From positions 1-42,981 of the forward strand of contig JAGQIK010000010.1 of NCBI GenBank assembly GCA_020431405.1: a DNA stretch of 42,981 bases, written 5' to 3'. Both the position numbers and the translations under genes were made by a program. The notes beneath the pieces are model-generated. The model ran no database searches. It was not told the origin of the DNA and worked only from the letters and a program-made list of their open reading frames with translations. The stretch's first letter is position 1. Every line of letters starts with the position of its first letter. Shown piece by piece: positions 7,977 to 16,779 of this stretch. The stretch is from Myxococcales bacterium (GTDB lineage: Bacteria; Myxococcota_A; Polyangia; GCA-2747355).

Positions 7977-9404
7977 TTAGCTGCTGCGAAAGCCGAGGAT
8001 CGAGCGCGTCAGCTTGCCGCCGCCGATGAGCATTTCTTCGAGGGCCGCGGAGAAGTCCGCATCGCAGAGGCCGAGGGGCGCGTCGTCCTCGGCGGCCGAG
8101 GCGCCCTCGGCTTCGTCCGCCGCCGGCCGCGTGTTGATCGCGCCCGTGCGCTCGGCGGCGAAGAGCGCGGCCTTGCGCACCAACTCTTTGATAAAGGCCG
8201 GGCTGGCGCCCTTGGTCTTGTTGATCACGCGCTGGCGGTCGGCGAGCTCGAGCTCGAGCCCCTCGCAGTAGAGGTCGATCAGTCGCGAGCGACAGTCGTC
8301 GTCGGGCAGCGGAAACTCGATCGTCTGATCGACGCGCCCCGGCCGCGAGGCGAGTGCCTTTTCGATCACGTCCGGGCGGTTGGTGGTCATCAGCACCATC
8401 ACCTCGGAGTCGCCCGCCAGACCGTCCATCTCGTTCATCAGCTCGTGCAGGTTGACCGTCGCCATCGACAGCTCGCGATCCTGGGCGATGAGGTCGACGT
8501 CCTCGATGATCATCAGCGACGGTTGCAGCCGGCGCGCCAGCTTGAAGCACTCGCCAATGCCGGCGAGCTGCTGCGCGCTGAGCAAGAACACCGTCACGTC
8601 CTCGAGGGCGTGTGCGAGCCACTTGGCCGTGAACGTCTTGCCCGTGCCCGGCTCGCCGTGCAGCAAGAGACCGCGACGCAACGAGCGACCGCTGCGGCGC
8701 AGCGCGTCGGTGTGGCGAAAGAAGCTGACCGTGTTGCGCTCGAGCATGCGCATCGTCTCCTCGGGCAGCACGATCTGCTCGCGGTCGACGCGCGGCAACT
8801 GCGAGAAGGTGAGCTTGACGTCCGAGTCGAAGACGTTGGGCGACGGCGTGACGGTCAGCACCTTGCCGCGATAGACGCTGTGTTGGCGCATGTCCTCGCG
8901 CAGCGTCTCGAGAAACTCCTGTGCCAGCTTCGCCGGCCGCGAGACGACGTCGAGCTGCGACGATTCGCTGCCCAGCGCGCGATACAGCCGCGCGACGATG
9001 GTGCCGTCGTCGGTGCGCAGCAAAAACAGACCGCTCTCGACGCAGGCGAGGTTCTCGCGAAAGCCCACCTCGACTTGGACGTAGTGCACCGCCGCGATGG
9101 TCACTTGGTGGATGCCGCCCAGCCCGTGCAGCACCTGGTGCAGCGTCGCGTCGACGGGATTGCAGCCGATAAGCTCGTGCGACCAGCAGCCCGCGCGAAA
9201 GCGCTCGAGCGCGAGGTGCAGGTCCGGTAGGTCCGCGCTGATAAAGCCCGCGGAGATGACTGCCGGCGCGACCTCGTCGTCGCCGCGCAGCACGGCGCGC
9301 AGCCGCGTCTTGACCATGCGCTGATGGCGCGACGCGATGAGCCAGATGATACCCACCACACACAGCGCCAACAGGCCGGCGATGACGATGTCCGAGGTGC
9401 TCAC
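7977..9404 (-). CDS. Membrane-anchored AAA+ ATPase, FtsH-like core without peptidase
   Basis: A 475-aa protein with an N-terminal transmembrane helix (about 5-25), a roughly 180-residue domain with no recognised family, and an AAA+ module. Walker A is GEPGTGKT (250-257), Walker B is SLMIIEDVD (about 296-304), and the second region of homology reads TTNRPDVIEKALASRPGRVD with the two Arg fingers. The AAA core resembles FtsH/BCS1-type ATPases, but the chain ends shortly after the lid, so no zinc peptidase follows. It probably remodels or extracts membrane-associated proteins. The GTG start is 43 bp from the divergent hydrolase gene, and the cyclase gene follows 61 bp downstream on the same strand. 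Confidence 0.85.
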   Translation of the reverse strand: MSTSDIVIAGLLALCVVGIIWLIASRHQRMVKTRLRAVLRGDDEVAPAVISAGFISADLPDLHLALERFRAGCWSHELIGCNPVDATLHQVLHGLGGIHQVTIAAVHYVQVEVGFRENLACVESGLFLLRTDDGTIVARLYRALGSESSQLDVVSRPAKLAQEFLETLREDMRQHSVYRGKVLTVTPSPNVFDSDVKLTFSQLPRVDREQIVLPEETMRMLERNTVSFFRHTDALRRSGRSLRRGLLLHGEPGTGKTFTAKWLAHALEDVTVFLLSAQQLAGIGECFKLARRLQPSLMIIEDVDLIAQDRELSMATVNLHELMNEMDGLAGDSEVMVLMTTNRPDVIEKALASRPGRVDQTIEFPLPDDDCRSRLIDLYCEGLELELADRQRVINKTKGASPAFIKELVRKAALFAAERTGAINTRPAADEAEGASAAEDDAPLGLCDADFSAALEEMLIGGGKLTRSILGFRSS

Positions 9405-9447
9405 CGTGCTGATGTTACTCGATGGCTGCTAAAGTGACGGGCTCGAG

Positions 9448-11628
9448 ATGGACGCCGCAGCGCTACAAACTCCCGAGGCACCGCGCATCGAGCTCGGCGC
9501 GCTGTTCGCCGCGCTGGTGCTCTCCGCCGCGGAGCTATGGCTCTTGCGCGATCAGCCCCACGGGCCGCGGCTGGCGCTGCTCGCCGCGTTCGTGCTGCTC
9601 TTCTCGGCGGCGGCGTTGGCGCTGCTGCTACGCCTCGGGCTGGCGGCGACGCGGGCGCTGCGCGCGCGCCCGACGCTGCGTGCGGCGGCGGGCGCGGCGC
9701 TGCTCTCGCCGCTGTGCGTGTGGCTCTCGGTGAAGCTCTTCTCCGGCACGGGCATCTCGCAGCATGCCATCGCCAGCTGGGGCCCCTACGCCAGCAGCGC
9801 CCTGCTCTGCGGCTTCAGCTTCGGCGCGCTGCGACTGCTACCGCGCCTGCGCCAAGCGCTGCTCGCGCGCTCGACGCCCCTTCGCCTCGCGCTGGCGCCG
9901 CTGCCGCTGCTGTTCGCCGCCGGGCTGCTGTGGATCGATCACGTGGTCTACCCGCACCACTATCTCTACCTGCATTGGATGCTGCTGCTCGGCGCGGCGC
10001 TGTCGCTGATCGCGGCCGTGTGGCTGGTGGTGGCTCTGCGCGAGCTCGCCATCTGGCAGTGGGTCGCGCCGCTGCTGCTCGTCGCCAGCGTGCCGGGTTT
10101 CGTGGCGGCCGCCGCCATCGGTCTCGCCACCAACGCCGAGCGACAGGCCCTGATGACCCACACCCTCGGCGCCGGCCGGCTCGTCGCGCTCTATCAGACC
10201 CTGCTCGACCGCGACGGCGACGGACACTCGGTGATATTCGGCGAGCGCGACTGCGACAACGGCAACGCCAACGTGCACCCCTTCGCCGCCGACACGCCCG
10301 GCAACGGGATCGACGAGGACTGCGACGGACACGACGCACGCCCGCGCGCCAGGGCGCCGCGAGCGGTCGACGCCGCGCGCTATCGCCAGCTGCTGTCGGC
10401 GTGGCGCGCACGGCCCGGCGTAGCGGCGAAGCTCTCGCGCTACGCCCAGATGAACATCGTGCTGATCGTCATCGACGCGCTGCGCGCCGACCAGCTGCGC
10501 GACACGCGCGCCAACCGCGAGAACCATCCCACGCTGATGAAGCTGGTCAGCCGCAGCGTCCGGTTCGAGCGCGCCTTCTCGAGCGGCGCGGGCACCGACG
10601 TGGGCATGGGCGCGATCTTCACCGGCGCGCTCGAGCCGCTGCGCGGCAAGCACACCTCGTTGCCGCGCGCCCTGCGGCAAGCCGGCATGACGACGCACGG
10701 CATCTTCCAACGCGAGGTCGATCGTTGGGCCGTAAAGAAGCTCGAGCTCGACGGCCTCGAGACACGACACGTGGTGATCAACGACAGCCAGCGGCGCGAC
10801 GTCTCGCTCGAAACCACCAGCGAGGCCGTCAGCGACGCGGCTCTGCGCTTCCTACGCAGCAAGCGCGCCAGCGCGAAGCCGTTCTTTCTGTGGGCGCACT
10901 ACTTCGACGTGCACGAGCACCTCGACGTCTCGCGCGAGGCGCTGCGCGGCGGCAAGTGGCTGGCGCGCGGCATGCAGTTCTATCGTGCACTGCTTGCACA
11001 TACTGACAAGCAAATCAGGCGCCTACTGCGCGCTATCGAGAGGCGCCGCGCGGCGCGCGAGACCATCATCGTGCTGCTCGGCGACCACGGCGAGGGTCTG
11101 CAGCGCGCGTCGGACGGCCGCAAGTCGGATCGCCTGCCTCGCACCCACGGGGCGAGGCTCTACAACGAGCTGACACACGTGCCGCTGGCGGTGTACATCC
11201 CGGGGCTCGCCCCGCGGCGCATCGCGCGCCCGGTGAGCCTCGTCGATGTCTACCCGACATTGCTCGAGCTCGCCGGCGCCGGCGCGAGCGGGGACGCGCG
11301 CCGCAGCTTCGGCGTCAGCCTCGCGCCGTTCCTGCTGCACGGCGACGACCGGCGCGCCCTGGGCGATCTGGCGCGGCTCGCGCGCGCTCTGGTGCTCAAC
11401 GAGTCCGAGCAGCGGGCGATCATCGCCTGGCCGTTCAAGCTCATCGCCTGGTGGGATCGCAGCGTACTGGAGCTCTACGACCTATCGCGCGACTTTGCCG
11501 AGCAACGCGACCTGTCCGACGCGCGCCCGCGGCTGGCTAGGCGTCTGATGGCGCGGCTGGCGCGTCTGTCCCTGCACCGGATCCGCCGCGGGGGTGAGCC
11601 GCGGAAGGTGCCTTCGAAGGCGCGATAG
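9448..11628 (+). CDS. Membrane sulfatase/phosphoglycerol-transferase-family hydrolase with an embedded MopE-like metal-binding motif
   Basis: A 726-aa protein. About five to seven hydrophobic helices occupy residues 20-235. Then comes a D-rich insert (about 254-294: DRDGDG, ERDCDNGN, GNGIDEDCDGHD) with the layout of the MopE-type putative metal-binding motif, which normally sits in exported myxobacterial proteins. An alkaline-phosphatase-superfamily domain fills 335 to about 710: metal Asp D343 in IVLIVIDALRADQL, predicted nucleophile T383 in GAGTDVGMGAIFTG, and LLGDHGEGL with D546/H547. The Cys/Ser-x-Pro-x-Arg signature for formylglycine is absent, so it is more like LtaS-type phosphoglycerol transferases than a true sulfatase. 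The catalytic domain should face the periplasm. The substrate is unknown. The last 92 bp overlap the convergent gene at 11537-13114. Confidence 0.82.
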   Translation: MDAAALQTPEAPRIELGALFAALVLSAAELWLLRDQPHGPRLALLAAFVLLFSAAALALLLRLGLAATRALRARPTLRAAAGAALLSPLCVWLSVKLFSGTGISQHAIASWGPYASSALLCGFSFGALRLLPRLRQALLARSTPLRLALAPLPLLFAAGLLWIDHVVYPHHYLYLHWMLLLGAALSLIAAVWLVVALRELAIWQWVAPLLLVASVPGFVAAAAIGLATNAERQALMTHTLGAGRLVALYQTLLDRDGDGHSVIFGERDCDNGNANVHPFAADTPGNGIDEDCDGHDARPRARAPRAVDAARYRQLLSAWRARPGVAAKLSRYAQMNIVLIVIDALRADQLRDTRANRENHPTLMKLVSRSVRFERAFSSGAGTDVGMGAIFTGALEPLRGKHTSLPRALRQAGMTTHGIFQREVDRWAVKKLELDGLETRHVVINDSQRRDVSLETTSEAVSDAALRFLRSKRASAKPFFLWAHYFDVHEHLDVSREALRGGKWLARGMQFYRALLAHTDKQIRRLLRAIERRRAARETIIVLLGDHGEGLQRASDGRKSDRLPRTHGARLYNELTHVPLAVYIPGLAPRRIARPVSLVDVYPTLLELAGAGASGDARRSFGVSLAPFLLHGDDRRALGDLARLARALVLNESEQRAIIAWPFKLIAWWDRSVLELYDLSRDFAEQRDLSDARPRLARRLMARLARLSLHRIRRGGEPRKVPSKAR

Positions 11629-13114
11629 GGACACGCCGCGCGAAGACGTTGGCCACGATCAGCGCCGGCACCAGCAAGCCAAGCAGCGGCGCACCGAGCT
11701 CGCAGACCACCGAGGCACAAGCCGTGATCGTCGCCTCGACGGGCGGGCGAAAAAGCGGCCAGCCGCTCGCGCCGAGCAGGACTGCGGCCCCTGCCGCCAG
11801 GCTCGCGGCGACCAGCGCCCCCGCCAACAGGTGTCCCACGTGGCGCGCCAGCAGCCACAGCTGCAGCAGCAGCGCGACCAAGACAACGTACAGCATCGGG
11901 CGCAGACCGGCGTGAAACGTCGGGTAGACCTCGCTGTGCGAGAGCGACGGAAGCCCGCCGCGGCGCACGGCGTAGGCGATCAAGATCGCAGCCACGCCCC
12001 AGGGCAGCGCCAGCAGCGCGCCGACGACGCCACCCCCACGACGCCAGGCGAGCACCACCAGCGCCACCAGCACGAGCAGCGCGGCGAAGGCGCCGGCGCG
12101 CGCCCACAGCGGTGGCCCGACGGCCGGCGGTGCTGGTGGTGTCGCGTCGCTCAGCACTTTGGCCAACGGACGCCCTTGCGAGCGCGCGAGCGGCGCGAGC
12201 CCGAGCTGGTCGCTGATCAAGCGGTTGACGTCGACCATGTTGCCGCGCCCGCGCGCGCCCGCGCTCAGCCCCGGCCCCGCCGCGCAGCAGCGCACGTGGC
12301 GGATCGACGGCTCGTCACCGCCGTGACCGCCGCCCGGCAGGTGACCGTGATCGGAGAGCACCAGCAACGTCTCGCCGGCGCCCCGCGCCTTGGACAGCGC
12401 CGCCACCAGCGCGTCGCCACGCTCGGCCTGGCGCGCGTAGGCCGGCGAGGACGACCCCACACGGTGGCCCACCGCGTCGATGGCGAGCAGATGCACGAAG
12501 ACCAGCGCAGCGCTCGAGCCCACGGCGGCGAGCGAGTCTCGCAGCATCACGCGCGGCGCGATGGGCGGCTCTCCTCGCGGAGGGCACTGCAGGTCGACGA
12601 ACCCGAACGAGCCGGCGATCTCGCAGTGCGACTCGGCGATGGCGATGGCCTTGGCCGCCGGTCCCGCGTCGGAAGCCGCCGCACGAGACGCGGCAGCGGC
12701 GAGCGCCGCCGGGATGGTGGGCGCGCGCGCCTGCACGCGGCGCGTGACGAACAACAGCCCCGACTGCGCCTGCCACAGGCCCGTCCACAGCGCGTGCTGC
12801 ACGGGCAGCGAGACGGTGGGAAAGCCGACGTCGATGTCGAGGCTCACGCCGGCAGCGCACAGCGCGCGCAGCGCCGGCAGCTTGTCGGCCTGCGCGCGGC
12901 CGAGGCCATCGAGCAGCAGCACGCGCACTTTGGCCAAGGGTCTCGCGCTGACAGGGCGCGCGCGCGGCGCCGGCAAGCGTGGTTCACCCGGCGAGAGCAC
13001 GGCGCGCAGCAGCGAGCGCCGCGAACGAGAGAGCGCGAGGCCGAGCGCGGCGACCAGCACCAGCGCCGCCACGAGCCAGGCCACGCCCTGCAGGCGCGCG
13101 GGCGAGACCTTCAT
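11537..13114 (-). CDS. Membrane type I phosphodiesterase/alkaline-phosphatase superfamily protein
   Basis: A 525-aa protein starting at ATG 13114, three bases beyond the TGA of the upstream FolB/flavoprotein gene (TGACGATG), so the two are almost certainly translated from one message. One N-terminal helix (about 10-30) leads into an alkaline-phosphatase-superfamily domain: metal Asp D69 in VRVLLLDGLG, nucleophile T100 in GFPTVSLPVQHALWTG, a LLAIDAVGHRVG metal motif, and LLVLSDHGHLPGGGHGG. This order is that of type I phosphodiesterases/nucleotide pyrophosphatases. The C-terminal 200 residues hold about five hydrophobic helices and a Pro/Ala/Gly-rich tail. The catalytic part should be periplasmic. 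It is the third gene of the kinase operon and overlaps the 3' end of the convergent hydrolase by 92 bp. The substrate is unknown. Confidence 0.82.
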   Translation of the reverse strand: MKVSPARLQGVAWLVAALVLVAALGLALSRSRRSLLRAVLSPGEPRLPAPRARPVSARPLAKVRVLLLDGLGRAQADKLPALRALCAAGVSLDIDVGFPTVSLPVQHALWTGLWQAQSGLLFVTRRVQARAPTIPAALAAAASRAAASDAGPAAKAIAIAESHCEIAGSFGFVDLQCPPRGEPPIAPRVMLRDSLAAVGSSAALVFVHLLAIDAVGHRVGSSSPAYARQAERGDALVAALSKARGAGETLLVLSDHGHLPGGGHGGDEPSIRHVRCCAAGPGLSAGARGRGNMVDVNRLISDQLGLAPLARSQGRPLAKVLSDATPPAPPAVGPPLWARAGAFAALLVLVALVVLAWRRGGGVVGALLALPWGVAAILIAYAVRRGGLPSLSHSEVYPTFHAGLRPMLYVVLVALLLQLWLLARHVGHLLAGALVAASLAAGAAVLLGASGWPLFRPPVEATITACASVVCELGAPLLGLLVPALIVANVFARRVPIAPSKAPSAAHPRGGSGAGTDAPAAPSDA

Positions 13115-13116
13115 CG

Positions 13117-14457
13117 TCAGTCGTCTCGCCCGCCGCGCGAAGCGGCCTCGAGCAGCGCACACGCGCTGCGCGCCGCGTTGGCGGCGCTGCCCGCCGCCGT
13201 CGCCACCGCGAGACACGCCGGCCCGATGAGGTCGCCCGCGCCGAAGACGCGCACCTGCCCCTCCACGCGACCGGCGCTGTCCACGCGCAGCGCGCCCCTC
13301 TCGTCGCGCCACTCGGCGGGCAGCAGCTCGGCGCGCGGTGACCAGCCGATGCGCACCAGCGCGGCGTCGACCGCCAGGCGCCGGCCATCGTCGAGCTCGA
13401 CGGCCTCGAGCCGCTGCGCGCCGATGAACGCCTTCACGGCGGCGTTCATTTCGCAGCGGATGCGCGGCTCTCCCGCGATCGCCCGCACGAACTGCTCGCG
13501 CGCCGAAAAGCGCGCGCGGCGATGGATCAACGTCACGCGTGCGCCGGCGTCGGCGAGCATCAGCGCGTTCTCGCACGCAGCGTCCCCGCCGCCGACGATC
13601 GCCACGTGCTTCGCGCGCAGCGCCAGCGTGTCCTTCGAGCCGGTGGCCAGCAGACCCTTGCCGCGAAGCTGCCGCTCGCCCGGCACTGCCAGCTCGCGCC
13701 GCGAAAGACCCGTGGCGACGATCAAGGTCTCGCCGCGCAGCGTCGCCTGGCCGACCTTCAGCGCCACGCCGTCGTCGTCAGCCTCGAGCTGCGTGGCGCG
13801 CGCACGCACCAGCCGCACGGCGCCGAGCGGCGCCAGCTGCGCAGCGATGCGGCGCGCGTAACTCGGCCCAGTCTGTGGTGGGCTGCCCGGCAGATCGGGC
13901 ATCGGCTGATAGACCACGTGAAGCTGGCCGCCGAGCGCGCTGCCTTCGTCGACGAGGAGCGCGCTGCGTCCAAGCCGCGCGACCCGCAATGCGGCGTTGA
14001 TACCGGCGGGCCCGCCGCCGAGGATCAGCACCTCGTGCCGTTCGCTGGCTGCCCGCGCCAGCGCCTCCCCTTCGAGCAGCGCCGGCTCGCTGTCGCTCGC
14101 GCGCACACGCCGCAGCGCGACTCCCGCCGCGCGCGCCTCGGCCATACACGTCAGCTTGCCCAGGCGCAGCGAGATCTCGCTGACCAGCGGCAGCGCCTCG
14201 AGCACCGCGTCGGCGATCTCTTCGGCGAGGGTCTCGACCAGCGGGAAGTGACGCCGCGCGATCACATCGCGCGCCACGGCCGCCACGCGCGTGTAGTCGA
14301 CGGTGTCGGCGATGGCCTCGCTCGCCGCCGCGCCGGCGCTGGCGAGCTTGACCTCGATGTCGAGCCGCAGTGGCTGCGCGCGGCCGATCTCGTCGGCGTT
14401 GATGCCGATCTGCGCCGGCAGCACCAGCCCTTCGACGAATACACTGGTCTCGCTCAT
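13117..14457 (-). CDS. Fusion: dihydroneopterin aldolase (FolB) domain + thioredoxin-reductase-like FAD/NAD(P) oxidoreductase
   Basis: A 446-aa protein from ATG 14457 (GAGGGAG ribosome site overlapping the kinase stop). Residues 1-120 are a FolB domain: the residues used in S. aureus FolB catalysis and pterin binding are all present, as E23 (DEIGRAQ), Y55 (DTVDYTRV), E75 (LVETLAEEI) and K101 (LRLGKLTC). FolB cleaves 7,8-dihydroneopterin in folate synthesis. Residues 140-440 are a two-dinucleotide-fold flavoprotein: FAD motif GGGPAG (147-152), NAD(P) motif VGGGDAACENAL, and a late FGAGDLIG FAD loop. The CxxC of thioredoxin reductase, expected just before the second motif, is replaced by LLATGSKD, so it should not reduce thioredoxin and is closer to ferredoxin/flavodoxin-NADP reductases. 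The reading frame is continuous across the junction. Second gene of the operon. Confidence 0.87.
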   Translation of the reverse strand: MSETSVFVEGLVLPAQIGINADEIGRAQPLRLDIEVKLASAGAAASEAIADTVDYTRVAAVARDVIARRHFPLVETLAEEIADAVLEALPLVSEISLRLGKLTCMAEARAAGVALRRVRASDSEPALLEGEALARAASERHEVLILGGGPAGINAALRVARLGRSALLVDEGSALGGQLHVVYQPMPDLPGSPPQTGPSYARRIAAQLAPLGAVRLVRARATQLEADDDGVALKVGQATLRGETLIVATGLSRRELAVPGERQLRGKGLLATGSKDTLALRAKHVAIVGGGDAACENALMLADAGARVTLIHRRARFSAREQFVRAIAGEPRIRCEMNAAVKAFIGAQRLEAVELDDGRRLAVDAALVRIGWSPRAELLPAEWRDERGALRVDSAGRVEGQVRVFGAGDLIGPACLAVATAAGSAANAARSACALLEAASRGGRDD

Positions 14458-14468
14458 GGCGCGCTCCC

Positions 14469-16613
14469 TCACCAGTTGCTGATCAGCGTGGTCTGGCGCG
14501 GCCGGATCAGCACCGAGCGGCGCACCACCTTGCTGCCGTTCTTGAGCACCAGCTTGTGCTCGCCCGCGCTGAGCGTGACCATCAGCGGCGTCGTGCCGCG
14601 CGCGCGCCCGTCGATAGCGACCTTGGCCCACGGGTGCAGGTTGAGGTTGAGATTGCCGAAGCGCAGCGCCAGCCGCGTGACCTGGCCAGGCGCGAGCTTG
14701 ACGCGACGGCGCGCGAAGATGCCCGCCGAGCTGGCGCGACACTCCACGCGATGCGCGCCCGCCGGCAGCTTGGCCACGCGCGGCGTAGCACCGAGCTCTT
14801 TGCCGTCGACCTTGACGGTGCAGCTGTGCGTCGACGTGACGTGGATCTGCGCCGGCAGCGCCACCAGCGTGAAGCGCGCCAGCGACAGCTTGCCGCGCCT
14901 GATCATCACCTCGCGCGACTGCGCGCGATAGCCGCGAGCTCGCACCGAGACCATGCGCCGCCCCACCGCCACGCGCGTCAGCGCCGGCGCCTGACCGATC
15001 ACGTTGTTGTCCACCACCACGCGCGCCCGCACCGGCTGGGTCAGCACACGCAGCTGGCCGGTGACGCGCGGCGTGCTCGCGGCGGACGCGTCGGGCGACG
15101 ACGCGCTGCCGCTACCGCTTCCGCGCGCCACCCCGCCGTCGACGTCGAGCGTCGGGATCTTGCTGCGCACGGCGCGCGCGTCGGCTGCGCCGCGCGACAG
15201 AGCGCCATCGAGCGCGCTGCCGCTGCCGCCCGCCGCGTCGTGCGAACGCAGATACCACATCGCGCCCACGCCGCCACCGACGCCGAGCAGCACCGCGACG
15301 AGCAGCGCCAGGTGGCGCCTTCCGCCAGCGCCGCGGCGTGCATCCGGCGCCTGCATCATGCCCGTGTGCTGCGGCGCCGAGACGAGCTGCCTGAGCGACT
15401 GCCCCTCGATGGGCGGCGGCATGTCGAAGTCTTCGGGCGGCAGCGTCAGCTCGGCGTCGGGGTGGCGCTGGCGCAGATAGAACAGCGTGCGCCGCACCAG
15501 CTCGTCGCCGCGGTCGGTGGTGGCCGCGGCGAGCTGGGGATCGACCTCGTCGCCGAGCAGCTCGTCGGCGCGACGCCCCACGGCGGTGCCGCCCGCCGCG
15601 TCACCGCTGGCGTCGTCTTCGCCGTCGCCGCTCTTGTGCCCGGCGGCGTCGAGCCGAGACGCCGGGAAGAGGTCGGCCATGTAGTCGGCGAGATCGAACG
15701 GGCTGACGGCGAGGTTGTGCAGGCGCATCACGCGCTGCAGCTGCTCGTGGGCGTCGCGCGCCGAGGCTGGGCGCTCGTCGACGTCGGGCGAGAGCATGCG
15801 GTGCGTCAGCTCGACGAGCTCCACCGGCAGGTCGGAGCGCACCAGCGAGACGCGGGCGACCTGCGCGGCGCGCACCGCCTCGAGCGTGGCCATCGGATTC
15901 TGGCGCAAAAACGGCGAGCGCCCGGCGAGCGCCTCGTAGAGCACGATACCGAGCGAGAAGAGGTCCGAGCGTTGGTCGAGATCGCGCCCGTAGGCCTGCT
16001 CGGGCGACATGTAGCTGAGCTTGCCGCGCAGCTCGCCGAAGGTGGTCTGGTGCGATTGCTCGGCGGCGCGCGCCACGCCGAAGTCGGCGACCTTGACCTG
16101 CCCGCCGAACGAGATGAGCACGTTCTGCGGGCTCACGTCACGGTGCACGATGCCGAGCGGATTGCCGCCGAGGCCGCGTTTGGTGTGCGCGTGGTCGAGC
16201 CCCTCGCACACGCAGCACAGCACGTGCAGCAGCAGGTCGAGCGGCATGCGCTCGCTGCGATCGGCGAGACGCAGCAGCACCTCGGAGAGGTTCTCGCCGT
16301 GCACGTACTCCATCGCCATGAAGTAGGTGCCGTCGATGACGCCGTGATCGACGACCTGCACGATGTTGCCGTGCGACAGCTGCGCCGCGATGCGCACTTC
16401 GTCGAGAAAGAGCGTGACCAGCCGCTTGTTGCGCGACAGGTGCGAGAGGATGCGCTTGATCGCCACCAGCCGCGCGATGCCGTGCTCGCCGACCTCGCGC
16501 GCGAGGAAGACCTGCCCCATGCCGCCGGCGCCGAGCGTGTAGAGCAGCTCGTAGGGCCCGAAGCGGCTGCCGCCACTTTCACCGGGCTTGGTGGCGGAGC
16601 TCGCGGATCCCAT
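14469..16613 (-). CDS. Transmembrane Ser/Thr protein kinase with extracytoplasmic PEGA repeats
   Basis: A 714-aa protein from ATG 16613; the in-frame TTG seven codons upstream is less likely. The kinase domain (about 20-300) is complete: glycine loop GAGGMGQV, K53 in VAIK, alphaC E72, catalytic HRDVSPQNV (D159, N164), and DFG at 177. HRDVSPQN is typical of myxobacterial Hanks-type kinases. A cytoplasmic linker of about 130 residues leads to one helix (about 433-455). Outside follow an Ala/Ser-rich stretch and about three PEGA-like repeats (520-714), which usually bind surface or envelope components. It heads an operon with the FolB/flavoprotein fusion and the phosphodiesterase-like protein, with 11 bp to the next start. 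It is divergent from the lipoprotein at 16780. The FHA-containing activator at 20759-22657 is a plausible downstream phosphothreonine reader, by inference. Confidence 0.93.
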   Translation of the reverse strand: MGSASSATKPGESGGSRFGPYELLYTLGAGGMGQVFLAREVGEHGIARLVAIKRILSHLSRNKRLVTLFLDEVRIAAQLSHGNIVQVVDHGVIDGTYFMAMEYVHGENLSEVLLRLADRSERMPLDLLLHVLCCVCEGLDHAHTKRGLGGNPLGIVHRDVSPQNVLISFGGQVKVADFGVARAAEQSHQTTFGELRGKLSYMSPEQAYGRDLDQRSDLFSLGIVLYEALAGRSPFLRQNPMATLEAVRAAQVARVSLVRSDLPVELVELTHRMLSPDVDERPASARDAHEQLQRVMRLHNLAVSPFDLADYMADLFPASRLDAAGHKSGDGEDDASGDAAGGTAVGRRADELLGDEVDPQLAAATTDRGDELVRRTLFYLRQRHPDAELTLPPEDFDMPPPIEGQSLRQLVSAPQHTGMMQAPDARRGAGGRRHLALLVAVLLGVGGGVGAMWYLRSHDAAGGSGSALDGALSRGAADARAVRSKIPTLDVDGGVARGSGSGSASSPDASAASTPRVTGQLRVLTQPVRARVVVDNNVIGQAPALTRVAVGRRMVSVRARGYRAQSREVMIRRGKLSLARFTLVALPAQIHVTSTHSCTVKVDGKELGATPRVAKLPAGAHRVECRASSAGIFARRRVKLAPGQVTRLALRFGNLNLNLHPWAKVAIDGRARGTTPLMVTLSAGEHKLVLKNGSKVVRRSVLIRPRQTTLISNW

Positions 16614-16779
16614 GCGGGGGAATCTTAGCAACAAACGTTGCGCCCACTAAAGCGCCGCGCAAACGCCCGTTGCACCCTGCGCCTGGCGGCACAGTTGCGA
16701 TCTCGGGCATTTGCGGCCCGCGCGGCCCTGGCATGTCGCTCGCATCACCAGCAGCCACAGCAACACATCGGAGGCTCTG

